Shown: positions 1-8,475 of the stretch, one piece after another
Numbering within the stretch: the first letter of the stretch is position 1
Layout: each line of letters opens with the position of its first letter
Origin: an uncultured Ignavibacteria bacterium
GTDB taxonomy: Bacteria; Bacteroidota; Ignavibacteria; Kapaibacteriales; UBA2268
DNA: 64,000 nucleotides
Assembly: GCA_903862655.1 (NCBI GenBank)
Contig: CAIOZA010000015.1
Coordinates: 53,516-117,515 of the forward strand
Direction: 5' to 3'
The notes under the pieces: model-generated
Told to the model about the DNA's origin: nothing
Seen by the model: only the letters and a program-made list of their open reading frames with translations
The model's database searches: none
Translations under genes and position numbers: made by a program

Positions 1-2
1 TC

Positions 3-1514
3 AGCGAGAAACCTCCTCTCTTCATCTGGTTTCAGGCGATATCAATGAATATATTCGGAGTGAATGAATTTGCGGCTCGACTTCCAAATGCATTGATCGG
101 AATTGTGTCGCTTATTTTCATTTTCAATATCTCACGAAAAATCTTTGATGAGAAATTCGGACTACTTTGGGTAGTAACATATCTTGGTTCAATTCTGCCT
201 CATTTCTATTTTAAATCAGGTATAATCGATCCGCTATTCAATCTCTTTATATTCACAGGCGTGTATTTCATTTACAGGCATTTCTCTGATAACCCTGAGT
301 TCTCAAATGCAAGGAAGATTGATAAAACACTTGTTATATCAGGATTGATGATATCTCTGGCAGTTCTGACCAAAGGACCTGTCGGATTACTACTACCGGC
401 ATTATGCGTGTTAGCATTTTGGTTTCTAGGCAGAAAAAAGCTGAAGTTTCCTTTTTTGAAACTGGTAGTGTTAAGCATTATTTCGATGACTCCGTTTCTT
501 GTTTGGAAAATAGTAGTTATTCTGTACACTGCCGACCATCAGTCATTAATTGAATTTATCCTTTATCAGATCAGGCTTTTGACAACAGCTGATGCAGGAC
601 ATGGCGGACCTTTTTATTATCATTTTGTTATACTTATGATCGGATGTTTCCCTGCCTCAATCTTTGCGTTGCGATCATTCAAGCTTCAGCTGGAAGATAA
701 TTTCAAGCAAAGCAGTTTTAAATTGTGGAATATCATTCTCTTGTCAGTAGTTTTAATAGTTTTCTCTATAGTCGAAACAAAAATTGTTCACTATTCATCA
801 CTTGCGTATTTCCCGATAACTTTTCTGGGAGCCTATTTTGCTTATTCGCTGATTTATAGGAATAATTCATGGAAAACATCAACTAATTGGCTGATAGGAA
901 TCTTTGGGCTTATTATCGCATCATTATTTATAATTATTCCGTTCGTGTTCAAGAACGTTAGCTCAGTTCTTCCTTACATTAAAGATAAGTTAACATTGGA
1001 ACTGTTAAAGACAAATGTTTACTGGTCGGGATATGAAGCTTTGGTAGGAGTTGCTTTTCTTCTTATACTGATCGATTCTATGATTCATTTCTACAAAAAA
1101 CAACATTTGCAGGGTTATCTGGTTTTATTCTTCGGAACAGCAATAACGCTGTTTCTGTTCATGACTATCTTTGTGCCCAAGATCGAACCATACACTCAGG
1201 GTGCTACAGTTGAGTTTTACGAAAAGCTTAGCACGCAGAATGTTTACTTTGAAGCCGTCGGCTATAAAAGCTATGCACCTTACTTCTATGGGAAAATGAA
1301 GTTAGAGAATTCAGATCTTACAATTGAGAGGAGATTTCATCAAAAGAGAAGTGATTGGATATTGACAGGAGTAATAGATAAACCTGCATACTTTTCAGCT
1401 AAAATTACAAGTGTTGACGGAATCAAAAAGGATTATCCCGATTTGATTGAACTTTACCGCAAGAATGGATTTGTCTTTTTTATAAGAATGCCAATAACGG
1501 CTATTGCTAATTAA
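3..1514 (+). CDS. GT39-family membrane glycosyltransferase (5' partial)
   Basis: The reading frame is open from base 3, before the first ATG at 45, and reads SEKPPLFIWFQAISM. This matches the conserved KPPL..W segment of ArnT/PMT-like (GT39) enzymes, so the true start and the catalytic DE loop lie upstream of the window. The visible part has about eight to nine hydrophobic segments and a soluble C-terminal domain from about residue 375. Family members move a sugar from a polyprenyl-phosphate carrier to lipid A, protein or another lipid at the outer face of the inner membrane. The substrate cannot be read here. It converges with the next gene with no gap between the stop codons. Confidence 0.85.
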   Translation, partial: SEKPPLFIWFQAISMNIFGVNEFAARLPNALIGIVSLIFIFNISRKIFDEKFGLLWVVTYLGSILPHFYFKSGIIDPLFNLFIFTGVYFIYRHFSDNPEFSNARKIDKTLVISGLMISLAVLTKGPVGLLLPALCVLAFWFLGRKKLKFPFLKLVVLSIISMTPFLVWKIVVILYTADHQSLIEFILYQIRLLTTADAGHGGPFYYHFVILMIGCFPASIFALRSFKLQLEDNFKQSSFKLWNIILLSVVLIVFSIVETKIVHYSSLAYFPITFLGAYFAYSLIYRNNSWKTSTNWLIGIFGLIIASLFIIIPFVFKNVSSVLPYIKDKLTLELLKTNVYWSGYEALVGVAFLLILIDSMIHFYKKQHLQGYLVLFFGTAITLFLFMTIFVPKIEPYTQGATVEFYEKLSTQNVYFEAVGYKSYAPYFYGKMKLENSDLTIERRFHQKRSDWILTGVIDKPAYFSAKITSVDGIKKDYPDLIELYRKNGFVFFIRMPITAIAN

Positions 1515-2129
1515 TCAGAATTTGATAAAACCAGCTAAATGCTCAGCTTCAGTCAGGTGCAATATAAGATTCTCATCTATTAGCTCTTGTACGGCTAATT
1601 TTACCTTTTCCAATGCAACATTGTTATTATAAGCAAAATGCCAGATATCTGTTGGCATAGCCGAAATATTTAGCAGAAGAGACTGACCGAGAGTAAGACT
1701 ATCTCTTCTCATAAATCTTTCCATTATCGAATCGACAAACATCTTTGCTTCGGCTCCATCAATATGTTCCGGTGTAAAGAAGTAATTGTCATTATCCAAT
1801 AAATCGCATATAGGAAATCCAATCGATTTATCAATCAGAACAGGAAGAAACGAGATACTTGCAAAGTATAAATCTTCCTCAGAATTTGCCCAAAGATCGT
1901 TCCAAACGGAAATATCTTCTTTCTTCAACCATTCGAAAAATTTTATTTCTCTTTCAGGAAACTTAATCAAGAATTTTCCATTGAAAAGCTCCGCAATTTG
2001 ATGTGCTGTTTGATTATCTATTGATAGATAAATATCTTCGGGTATTGTTAAATACTTATTGTTCGAATCCTGATTGGTAAACCAGTTAATAGCTTCTTCA
2101 GGAGTAATTTTTGTGCCGATTGCTGCCAT
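1515..2129 (-). CDS. conserved hypothetical protein, soluble, 204 aa
   Basis: I do not recognise this protein. It is acidic, has no signal peptide or membrane segment, and opens with a helical stretch (MAAIGTKITPEEAINWF). The C-terminal third (ALEKVKLAVQELIDENLI) looks like a small winged-helix-like or helical bundle end, which is inference only. Coding status is supported by normal codon use and by a clean ATG close to the region upstream of rpmG. Its stop abuts the stop of the convergent GT39 gene. Confidence 0.7.
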   Translation of the reverse strand: MAAIGTKITPEEAINWFTNQDSNNKYLTIPEDIYLSIDNQTAHQIAELFNGKFLIKFPEREIKFFEWLKKEDISVWNDLWANSEEDLYFASISFLPVLIDKSIGFPICDLLDNDNYFFTPEHIDGAEAKMFVDSIMERFMRRDSLTLGQSLLLNISAMPTDIWHFAYNNNVALEKVKLAVQELIDENLILHLTEAEHLAGFIKF

Positions 2130-2186
2130 ATTATTTTAATTATTGACTAATTTAGGGGTATTTTATTTAACTATTAAAATATGAAA

Positions 2187-2215
2187 AACCCTCAGCTGGT
2201 TCACAGCCGAGGGTT
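2187..2215 (-). terminator. Rho-independent terminator of rpmG
   Basis: Stem arms AACCCTC-A-GCTG and CAGC-C-GAGGGTT enclose a 5-nt loop. Read on the minus strand, a short T tract (TTTTTC) follows. It lies 24 nt past the rpmG stop and before the hypothetical gene, so it separates the two transcripts. Confidence 0.7.
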
Positions 2216-2238
2216 AGTAACAACTTAAACAAAGAAAA

Positions 2239-2418
2239 TTATCTAACTTCTTTGTGAACAGTATGGCGACGCAGGAAAGGATTGTATTTTTTAATCTCAA
2301 TTCTTTCTGTTGTATTGTTCTTGTTCTTCTGTGTCGTATAGCGTGATGCAGGCTTGCCTTCTTTTCTGGCTTCTGTACACTCTATTGTGATATTAATTCT
2401 GGTTTCTTTCTTTGCCAT
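2239..2418 (-). CDS. rpmG: 50S ribosomal protein L33
   Basis: Translating the minus strand gives a 59-residue basic protein starting [20 protein letters not shown] and ending in [17 protein letters not shown], which is the L33 signature. L33 is a small protein of the large subunit near the E site. The zinc-ribbon cysteines of the C+ form are missing: only one Cys remains, in ECTE, and the usual YCrfC pair reads YNPFL. This is therefore a zinc-independent C- L33. It is encoded alone, with its own -7 promoter element and terminator. Confidence 0.95.
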   Translation of the reverse strand: MAKKETRINITIECTEARKEGKPASRYTTQKNKNNTTERIEIKKYNPFLRRHTVHKEVR

Positions 2419-2453
2419 TGTTCAATTCCTTGATTGATATTTTTTAAGGACTT

Positions 2454-2461
2454 CAAAAATA
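2454..2461 (-). promoter_or_regulatory. candidate -7 promoter element of rpmG
   Basis: On the minus strand the bases read TATTTTTG, matching the Bacteroidota -7 consensus TAnnTTTG, 36 nt upstream of the rpmG ATG. No TTTG box sits at exactly 19-20 nt upstream, so the call is tentative. Confidence 0.35.
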
Positions 2462-2698
2462 AGACTTTTAATCAAAATAAAAAAATAAAAGATTGCTTTT
2501 TGTTCAAATTTTGCAATATTTTTTTTGAATGACTGTAAAATGTTACTAGCAACACAATAATTACAGAAAATTAATATTTATTAAGATTAATGTAACAAAT
2601 TAACATGTTCTGTGTATATAGCGTATTAACTATTTGTTAATATAAAATTTAATGTGTAAAATAACATTTTTCAAACACTTATTTACTAAAGGAAAAAG

Positions 2699-3169
2699 AT
2701 GAGTACTCCAACAAATCTCCCAGTCGAAACAGAACAATCAAGCCTTCTAGCTAATCTCACACTCCAACTGGAAAAATTTTGCCAGGTTAAAGAGTATTTC
2801 TTTGCTCACAAATTCAACCTTACACCTGCTGAATTCCGTTGCCTTCGTTTGATTAGAGAAAATGATTTAATTAACACAAAAGAACTAGCCAGATTGATGA
2901 AGCTGACTCCAGGCAGAATTACACATCTGCTTAATGCTCTCGAAAGAAAAAATCTTATCGATAGAGCTATCGATAAAAGAGACAGACGTTCAATTCAGGT
3001 TTCTTTGACCGAACATAGCGGTGAGTTTATTGCTAAAATTATTTCGGAATACCAGAAACTTCACGAAGGAATTTTAAATAATTTACCGGCTGACAAACGT
3101 GATGAAATCATGAGTAACTTGAATATTTTCTTCATTGCACTCAGAGATTGGGCAGGCGAAAAAATATAG
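2699..3169 (+). CDS. MarR-family transcriptional regulator
   Basis: This 156-aa protein has the MarR winged helix-turn-helix at about residues 40-105 (LTPAEFRCLRLIRENDLINT, then KELARLMKLTPGRITHLLNA). The wing follows with DKRDRRSIQVSLTE, including the DxRxxR motif typical of the family. Helices for dimerisation flank it on both sides. MarR proteins usually repress neighbouring genes and respond to small phenolic or oxidant ligands. The start has an AAGGAAAAAG ribosome site. The rhodanese lipoprotein gene begins 35 nt downstream and is probably co-transcribed, so it may be a target. The ligand is unknown. Confidence 0.88.
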   Translation: MSTPTNLPVETEQSSLLANLTLQLEKFCQVKEYFFAHKFNLTPAEFRCLRLIRENDLINTKELARLMKLTPGRITHLLNALERKNLIDRAIDKRDRRSIQVSLTEHSGEFIAKIISEYQKLHEGILNNLPADKRDEIMSNLNIFFIALRDWAGEKI

Positions 3170-3204
3170 TATTTCTCTCACAAGCACATTTAAAGGTTTT
3201 CATT

Positions 3205-4239
3205 ATGTCAGTAAAAATATTTTCTACAGGTTTTAAACTTCGATTAATGCTTGCTCTAATAGCGTTTGTCATAGTATCATGTTCAGATAAAACAACAAAT
3301 CCTCCGGCACAAACAGAATCTGACATTCTGGCACCTTATCTGGAGTCCTTTGTTGTAGTAGCACCTTATCTTAACACACTGCCTAACTATGTAGCTCCTA
3401 CTGATATAAGAACAAAAGTTCAGGGTGGAGATGCAACCTGGTCAGTTATTGATATCCGTTCATCAGCACTCTTTGCAGAAGGGCACATTAAATCGGCTAT
3501 CAATGTTAACTTTAGCGACTTGTTGAATTTTTACGGCGGAAATGGACTGAAAAGCAAAGTAAAAGTTATTTTGGTCTGCGAAACCGGTCAAACTTCAGGC
3601 TATGCAGTTTCCTTGCTAAGGATAGCAGGAGCAACCAATGTCTATTCTCTTAAGTTTGGTATGTCCTCATGGAATTCAAGCTGTGATGTGTGGTCAGCTA
3701 ATGTTGGTAACGACTACGAAAGTAGTTTTGTGAAAACTGACGATCTCAAGCCTTCTTCTACTTTTAATTTGCCGACGATTACAACCGGCAAGACAACAGC
3801 TTCAGAAATTGCTAAAGCCAGAGTAGAAGATTTATTAGCTAGAGGATTTGGGGAAGCCACAATAAGTGCTAAAACAGTATTTGATAACTTAAGTAATTAC
3901 TTTATTGTCAGTTACTGGTCAAGTGCAAATTACATCGATCCGGGTCACATTCCAGGCTCTTATAACTTTCAACCTCTGGCGGCGAATAACCCTGCCAGCG
4001 ATCTAATGCTGTCTACATATCTAAAGCTTCTGCCTCCGGCCAAAACTATAGTGATTTACGACTATACCGGACAGATATCTGCCTATGTCGTGGCTTATTT
4101 GAGAGTTCTTGGTTATGATGCCCGCTCGATTAATTTCGGCGGTAATGGCATGATCTATAATAAGATGATAGCTCAAAGCGGAACAGTTTCCTCTTCTTGG
4201 TCGTTAAAAGAATGTAAAGCTTATGATTTAGAAAAATAG
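3205..4239 (+). CDS. lipoprotein with tandem rhodanese domains
   Basis: I start it at the ATG at 3205 because this gives a clean lipoprotein signal ending in VIVSC (Cys26). An upstream in-frame ATG at 3148 overlaps marR. Two rhodanese-like domains follow. Domain 1 (about 65-160) has VIDIRSSALFAEGHIKSAIN and the active-site loop CETGQTS with Cys125. Domain 2 (about 205-325) keeps the fold (GHIPGSYNF, GYDARSINFGG) but its loop reads DYTGQIS, with Asp286 at the catalytic position. It also lacks the D-x-R motif, so it cannot transfer sulfur. Domain 1 may handle sulfane sulfur in the periplasm; domain 2 may only bind or be structural. A terminator follows the gene. Confidence 0.85.
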   Translation: MSVKIFSTGFKLRLMLALIAFVIVSCSDKTTNPPAQTESDILAPYLESFVVVAPYLNTLPNYVAPTDIRTKVQGGDATWSVIDIRSSALFAEGHIKSAINVNFSDLLNFYGGNGLKSKVKVILVCETGQTSGYAVSLLRIAGATNVYSLKFGMSSWNSSCDVWSANVGNDYESSFVKTDDLKPSSTFNLPTITTGKTTASEIAKARVEDLLARGFGEATISAKTVFDNLSNYFIVSYWSSANYIDPGHIPGSYNFQPLAANNPASDLMLSTYLKLLPPAKTIVIYDYTGQISAYVVAYLRVLGYDARSINFGGNGMIYNKMIAQSGTVSSSWSLKECKAYDLEK

Positions 4240-4267
4240 AATTCTTGTATAATACTTAATGCTAAAT

Positions 4268-4303
4268 AAAAGACTCCACTTCGAATTTGGAGTCTTTTTT
4301 TAT
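4268..4303 (+). terminator. Rho-independent terminator after the rhodanese gene
   Basis: Stem AAAAGACTCC / GGAGTCTTTT with an 11-nt loop is followed by a continuous T run. It lies about 28 nt past the stop of the rhodanese lipoprotein gene and closes the marR-rhodanese unit. Confidence 0.9.
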
Positions 4304-4455
4304 TATTCGGATGTCTTGAACTTCGCCGGCAAAGTTTTTCTTCCAATGATTCTATTATTCCCTTGTACATAATCTAGTAATTGAAAATTTTTCGTATCTG
4401 TTTACGTGATTAATATCTAAATTAATCAAAAATTTAAATTATTTATTAGAAATAT

Positions 4456-5610
4456 ATGAAGTCTTACCAACTTGCAACGTTCCTGACAATTGTTCTGACA
4501 ATTTACTCCGCTGTTAATTATTATATTTTTATTCGCGGATGGCAGGCTCTACCGGGCAATAATCTTATTAAATCTATATATTCTATAGTTTTTGCCGGCT
4601 TATTTTTGTCATATATTCTCAGCAGAGTGATAGAAAGATTCGGTTTAACAGAATTGTCCATAGCACTGAATTGGATTGGCTCTTTCTGGCTTGCGGCTAT
4701 GCTCTACTTTATTCTTTTCCTCGTTTTAGCCGATCTGTTGAGGGTAATCAATCATTTCTTCCATTATTTCCCGTCGTTCATAACTTCCGATTGGCAAAAA
4801 ACGAAGCTTATTTATCTTTGCGTTGCATTTTTCTCGACATTGATAATCATTGTGGCTGGATTCATTAATGATATGAACCCGCGTCTTAAAACGCTCGATA
4901 TATCGATCGACAAGCCCTCTAAAGTAAAGAAGCTGAAAATAGTAATGGCTTCGGATATTCACATAGGAGCGATAATAAGTAATGGAAGAGTAAAAAGACT
5001 TGTTGACGAAATAAATGCACAGAATCCCGATCTTGTTCTCTTCCCGGGTGATATTCTGGATGAAGATGTGTCCCTGGTTCGCAAACGTATGTCTGGAGAG
5101 CCGATGAAAAAGATTATCTCACAACTCGGAGTTTATGCTGTCCCTGGAAATCATGAATATATTGGCGGTTTCGATAGCGCATCGAATTACATTGAATCGC
5201 TAGGAATAAAAATTTTAAGAGATAAATATCTACTGATTGGCGAATCATTCTACCTCGTGGGACGTGACGATAGAAGCAGGAATCAGTTTTCAGGTGGCAA
5301 GAGGTCAGAGCTGAGCGCTCTACTCTCAGGGGTGGATAAGAAAATGCCGATAATCATGATGGATCATCAGCCTTTCGCACTGCAGGAAGCCGTAAATGCG
5401 GGAATTGATCTCCAACTTTCTGGTCACACGCATAACGGACAGATGTGGCCATTTAACTACATCGCAGAGAAAATCTATGAAGTCAGCTGGGGATACAAGA
5501 AAAAAGGAAATACACAATTCTATGTTTCATCGGGTTATGGCTCGTGGGGACCGCCAGTGAGGACAGGGAATTATCCGGAACTGGTAGTATTGAATGTGAA
5601 TTTCAGATGA
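4456..5610 (+). CDS. membrane-anchored metallophosphoesterase (YkuE/YaeI type)
   Basis: The 384-aa protein begins with about four membrane segments (residues 5-135), followed by a calcineurin-like phosphoesterase domain. The five metal-binding motifs are visible in order: ASDIHIG, FPGDILDED, VPGNHEY, MMDHQP and SGHTHNGQMWP. The fold hydrolyses phosphomonoesters or diesters with a two-metal centre. This membrane-anchored subgroup has been linked to lipid or pyrophosphate substrates, but the substrate cannot be told from sequence. It stands alone, between a terminator and the histidine kinase. Confidence 0.88.
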   Translation: MKSYQLATFLTIVLTIYSAVNYYIFIRGWQALPGNNLIKSIYSIVFAGLFLSYILSRVIERFGLTELSIALNWIGSFWLAAMLYFILFLVLADLLRVINHFFHYFPSFITSDWQKTKLIYLCVAFFSTLIIIVAGFINDMNPRLKTLDISIDKPSKVKKLKIVMASDIHIGAIISNGRVKRLVDEINAQNPDLVLFPGDILDEDVSLVRKRMSGEPMKKIISQLGVYAVPGNHEYIGGFDSASNYIESLGIKILRDKYLLIGESFYLVGRDDRSRNQFSGGKRSELSALLSGVDKKMPIIMMDHQPFALQEAVNAGIDLQLSGHTHNGQMWPFNYIAEKIYEVSWGYKKKGNTQFYVSSGYGSWGPPVRTGNYPELVVLNVNFR

Positions 5611-5913
5611 GGATTATTATAAGCTCAGACTAGTTATATATATAATGGCAATTTAATACTTAATAAAGTAGAATTCTTGTATTCGAAGGTAGCATCCTAA
5701 AAATGAATCTTTTTTTGATGCAAATTTTAGAAAGTAATACAGTATACTTCATTTAGGACAGAAAATATTCTTAAAGAAAATTCTAAATTCTCCGATTACT
5801 ACTATTTTATAAATAAAGATCAGTATAATATTAATTTAATACACAGATATCGATTAAAATACAGAAATCTCCCATTCCGAAGGAAACTATTTCTTTCTTT
5901 CGGTACTATTTTA
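5611..5913 (+). other. intergenic region holding the probable kinase N-terminus
   Basis: The first 110 bases show nothing recognisable. From 5731 the frame of the downstream histidine kinase is open with no stop. The last part reads YRLKYRNLPFRRKLFLSFG, a basic segment leading into the first membrane helix, and so is probably translated. No in-frame ATG, GTG or TTG is present before the TTG at 5914. Confidence 0.5.
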
Positions 5914-7368
5914 TTGCTTTGCTCACTTCTAATAGCCTTATCAATTATTAATCGTTTTGAATCATATTCGATAAAGAAACTTTACGAAAAAGCCAATTCT
6001 ATCGGGATGATTACTGCCTACCATCTCGGGATTGCAATACATAGCAATAACAGAGAAAGAATAGATGAAGAGATCAGAATTTCGAAAATGAACCCTGATG
6101 TGGAGTATCTTATTGTAACCGACACCCAAAATATGATGATAGCAGAAGCTAATCCCGATAAAGCCATCATTTTAAATTTTAAAATGAATCCCACTCAACA
6201 CTTGCCTCTATCTGTTGAGGGGTCTGCTGTCCGTTTGTATATGCCTATCAAATACGACAATCTAACAGTTGGGCATCTTTATTTAGCTTTATCTGCTTCA
6301 GAATTCATGGATAGTCTCCATACTCTAAAAATTTCTACTTATCTGATAGGGATTATATTTGTTGCTTTCTTCTTATTGGTTATTAAGTTGTTAAGTAATT
6401 ATATAACAAGACCAATCAAGGAGTTCATCAAAGTTATTGATCACATATCAATTGGAAATCTCAACGAAAGAATTGAATTCTCTGCGACAGACGAATTTGG
6501 AAAGCTAAGTCAGGCATTCAATGATATGCTCGAACGACTTGAATTGGTACAGGAAGATCTCCATAATGAAATCGACGTAAGACGCATTACTGAAGATCAG
6601 CTGCGTGACGCTCAAGAGGAGATGGCTCAGGCACTTCTCTATGAAAAAGATCTGAACCTGATGAAATCTAATTTCGTTACAACTGTTTCACATGAGTACA
6701 GGACTCCATTGACTGTTATTATGTCCTCTACATACCTCCTTCAAAAATTTCATGAGAGGGGCATGGCTGAGGGTTTCGACAAGCAACTTCAACAGATTCA
6801 AACAGCTGTCAACAGCATGATTAAACTTTTGGATGACGTACTCGTAATCAATAGGAATGATCTTACGAGACATGCTGTGAGATTTTCAACTCTTGAAGTT
6901 ATTGATTTCTGTAAAAATATTTCTCAAAGAGTCAAGGATTCAGATAAACATCATCATACTTTCGAATTTTTAGCAGAGCAGCCAAGCCTTTATTTCAAGA
7001 CCGATCCAAACTTATTGTCCGGTATAGTTAACGGGCTTCTCTCGAATGCTGTCAAATACTCACCCCCTGATACTAATATAACAATTGCTGTTATTGAAAT
7101 CGGAAATTTCCTTGTGATTGAAATTAAAGATAAAGGTTTAGGAATTCCAGAGAAGGATCTGCCACACATTTATGAATCATTTTATCGGGGTTCGAACATA
7201 ATATCAGCCGAAGGTAATGGGCTAGGACTAACAATCATCAAAAGATATGTCGATTTACTTCAAGGTAAAATAGTTGTTGATTCAAAGGTCGGTGAAGGCA
7301 CAACAATTTCAATTCACATCCCACGCGACAATAACTTTGCCGGTAGCGAACAGATACTGCCGTTTTAA
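5914..7368 (+). CDS. sensor histidine kinase (HAMP, HisKA, HATPase)
   Basis: Visible domains (numbered from the TTG at 5914) are a first membrane helix cut short at the start, an extracytoplasmic sensor of about 120 residues, a second helix (about 143-162) and a HAMP domain (TRPIKEF..DEFGKLSQAFNDM). These are followed by a coiled coil and HisKA with phospho-acceptor His260 in VSHEYRTPL. The ATPase has its N box (GLLSNAVKYSPP), DKGLGIP and GNGLGL. The true start is probably upstream, since the frame stays open and encodes a positively charged lead-in to the first helix, but no standard start codon is present there. No response regulator gene is adjacent; the OmpR-type regulator at 17.0 kb is a possible but unproven partner. 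Confidence 0.85.
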   Translation: MLCSLLIALSIINRFESYSIKKLYEKANSIGMITAYHLGIAIHSNNRERIDEEIRISKMNPDVEYLIVTDTQNMMIAEANPDKAIILNFKMNPTQHLPLSVEGSAVRLYMPIKYDNLTVGHLYLALSASEFMDSLHTLKISTYLIGIIFVAFFLLVIKLLSNYITRPIKEFIKVIDHISIGNLNERIEFSATDEFGKLSQAFNDMLERLELVQEDLHNEIDVRRITEDQLRDAQEEMAQALLYEKDLNLMKSNFVTTVSHEYRTPLTVIMSSTYLLQKFHERGMAEGFDKQLQQIQTAVNSMIKLLDDVLVINRNDLTRHAVRFSTLEVIDFCKNISQRVKDSDKHHHTFEFLAEQPSLYFKTDPNLLSGIVNGLLSNAVKYSPPDTNITIAVIEIGNFLVIEIKDKGLGIPEKDLPHIYESFYRGSNIISAEGNGLGLTIIKRYVDLLQGKIVVDSKVGEGTTISIHIPRDNNFAGSEQILPF

Positions 7369-7395
7369 ATAAAATACAAAGAGTTAAAAATATTC

Positions 7396-7460
7396 TGTAG
7401 ACAAGTAAGGATGCTTGTCCTATTTGTGTTGGGTAGGCTAAACATCCTTGATTGACCATT
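7396..7460. repeat. dispersed repeat, copy 1
   Basis: This stretch of about 65 nt shares the pattern GACAA..GGATGC.TGTCCTA, GGGTAGG, ATCCTTGATTGA.CATT with a second copy at 7548-7612. Its two ends (GGATGC and ATCC) are partly complementary, so it may fold. It lies between the kinase and cysE, downstream of both convergent genes. Confidence 0.7.
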
Positions 7461-7547
7461 GTTTTCAATTAATCCCAATAGAATAAACGCAATTCCAAAA
7501 CCGTATTCTAAATTCGATGGAATTAAGAATACTGAATATAATATTTT

Positions 7548-7612
7548 GCGGACAATCAGGGATGCATGTCCTACGGTGTATCGGGTAGGTCAATCATCCT
7601 TGATTGAGCATT
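7548..7612. repeat. dispersed repeat, copy 2
   Basis: This is the second copy of the element at 7396-7460, in the same orientation. GGATGCATGTCCTAC and GTAGGTCAATCATCC form an imperfect hairpin. It ends 3 nt before the cysE stop codon on the opposite strand, so it may also work as its 3' structure. Confidence 0.7.
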
Positions 7613-7615
7613 CTA

Positions 7616-8467
7616 TTAAATATCTTCTAAGCTTGTAATCCATGAATTACCTTTAACAACAGAATCATCGGGAATCTTTATTCTGCCAAGAATCGTTGCA
7701 TTAGCATAGATTACAACATTGTTGCCAATCTCGGGATGGCGTGGCAGTCCTTTGATTGGTTGTCCGTTCTCATCGAGCGGAAATTTTTTTGCACCCAGAG
7801 TAACTCCCTGGTAAAGCCTGACATTTTTGCCTATTATACAAGTTTCGCCTATAACTACACCTGTTCCATGGTCGATGAAGAATGACTCTCCTATCGATGC
7901 TCCGGGGTGGATATCAATACCTGTGAGCGAATGTGCTATTTCGTTTATCATTCTCGGAATTATCGGAACATCAAGAAGCGATAGTTCGTGAGCAATCCTG
8001 TGATAAGTCAAAGCAATTATGCCGGGATAGCAGTAAAGAACCTCTTCGTAATTCTTAGCAGCCGGATCGCCGTTGAAAGCTGCTGCAATGTCGCTAATTA
8101 TGAGCTTCTTTAGTTTAGGAATCTCATTCAAGAATCCATTACATATATCCTTCGATGTAGTTTCACATTCCCTGCACTTAGGCTCTCTTTCTAAGCAGCT
8201 GAAGCAGAATCCGCGCTTAATCTGCTCGGAAAGCAAGCGTTGGATTATATCAAGATTTGCACCGATGTAATATTGAATTGAATGAGGGTTTATCTCAGTA
8301 TAACCCCAAAAACCCGGAAACAGAACTTTCTTGATACTTGTAATTATTTCATTAAGGATATTAATATCCGGCATTGGCTTGTCGCTTGCTGATCTCCTGT
8401 TCAGAAAAGGATGTTCCTCAGTTTGGCTTAGTTCTTCAACTAATCTGTCGAATTCATTTTTTAACAT
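7616..8467 (-). CDS. cysE: serine O-acetyltransferase
   Basis: The 283-aa enzyme makes O-acetylserine from serine and acetyl-CoA, the first committed step of cysteine synthesis. The C-terminal half has the left-handed beta-helix repeats and the family signature (DIHPGASIGESFFIDHGTG, then GETCIIGKNVRLYQGVTLGA). The helical N-terminal part is longer than in the enterobacterial enzyme. It carries a CxxC-x6-CxxC cluster (Cys88, 91, 98, 101) plus Cys109, which looks like a small metal-binding knuckle. It starts 8 nt after the cysK stop, and the pair forms an operon. Confidence 0.93.
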   Translation of the reverse strand: MLKNEFDRLVEELSQTEEHPFLNRRSASDKPMPDINILNEIITSIKKVLFPGFWGYTEINPHSIQYYIGANLDIIQRLLSEQIKRGFCFSCLEREPKCRECETTSKDICNGFLNEIPKLKKLIISDIAAAFNGDPAAKNYEEVLYCYPGIIALTYHRIAHELSLLDVPIIPRMINEIAHSLTGIDIHPGASIGESFFIDHGTGVVIGETCIIGKNVRLYQGVTLGAKKFPLDENGQPIKGLPRHPEIGNNVVIYANATILGRIKIPDDSVVKGNSWITSLEDI

Positions 8468-8475
8468 TGTTAATC

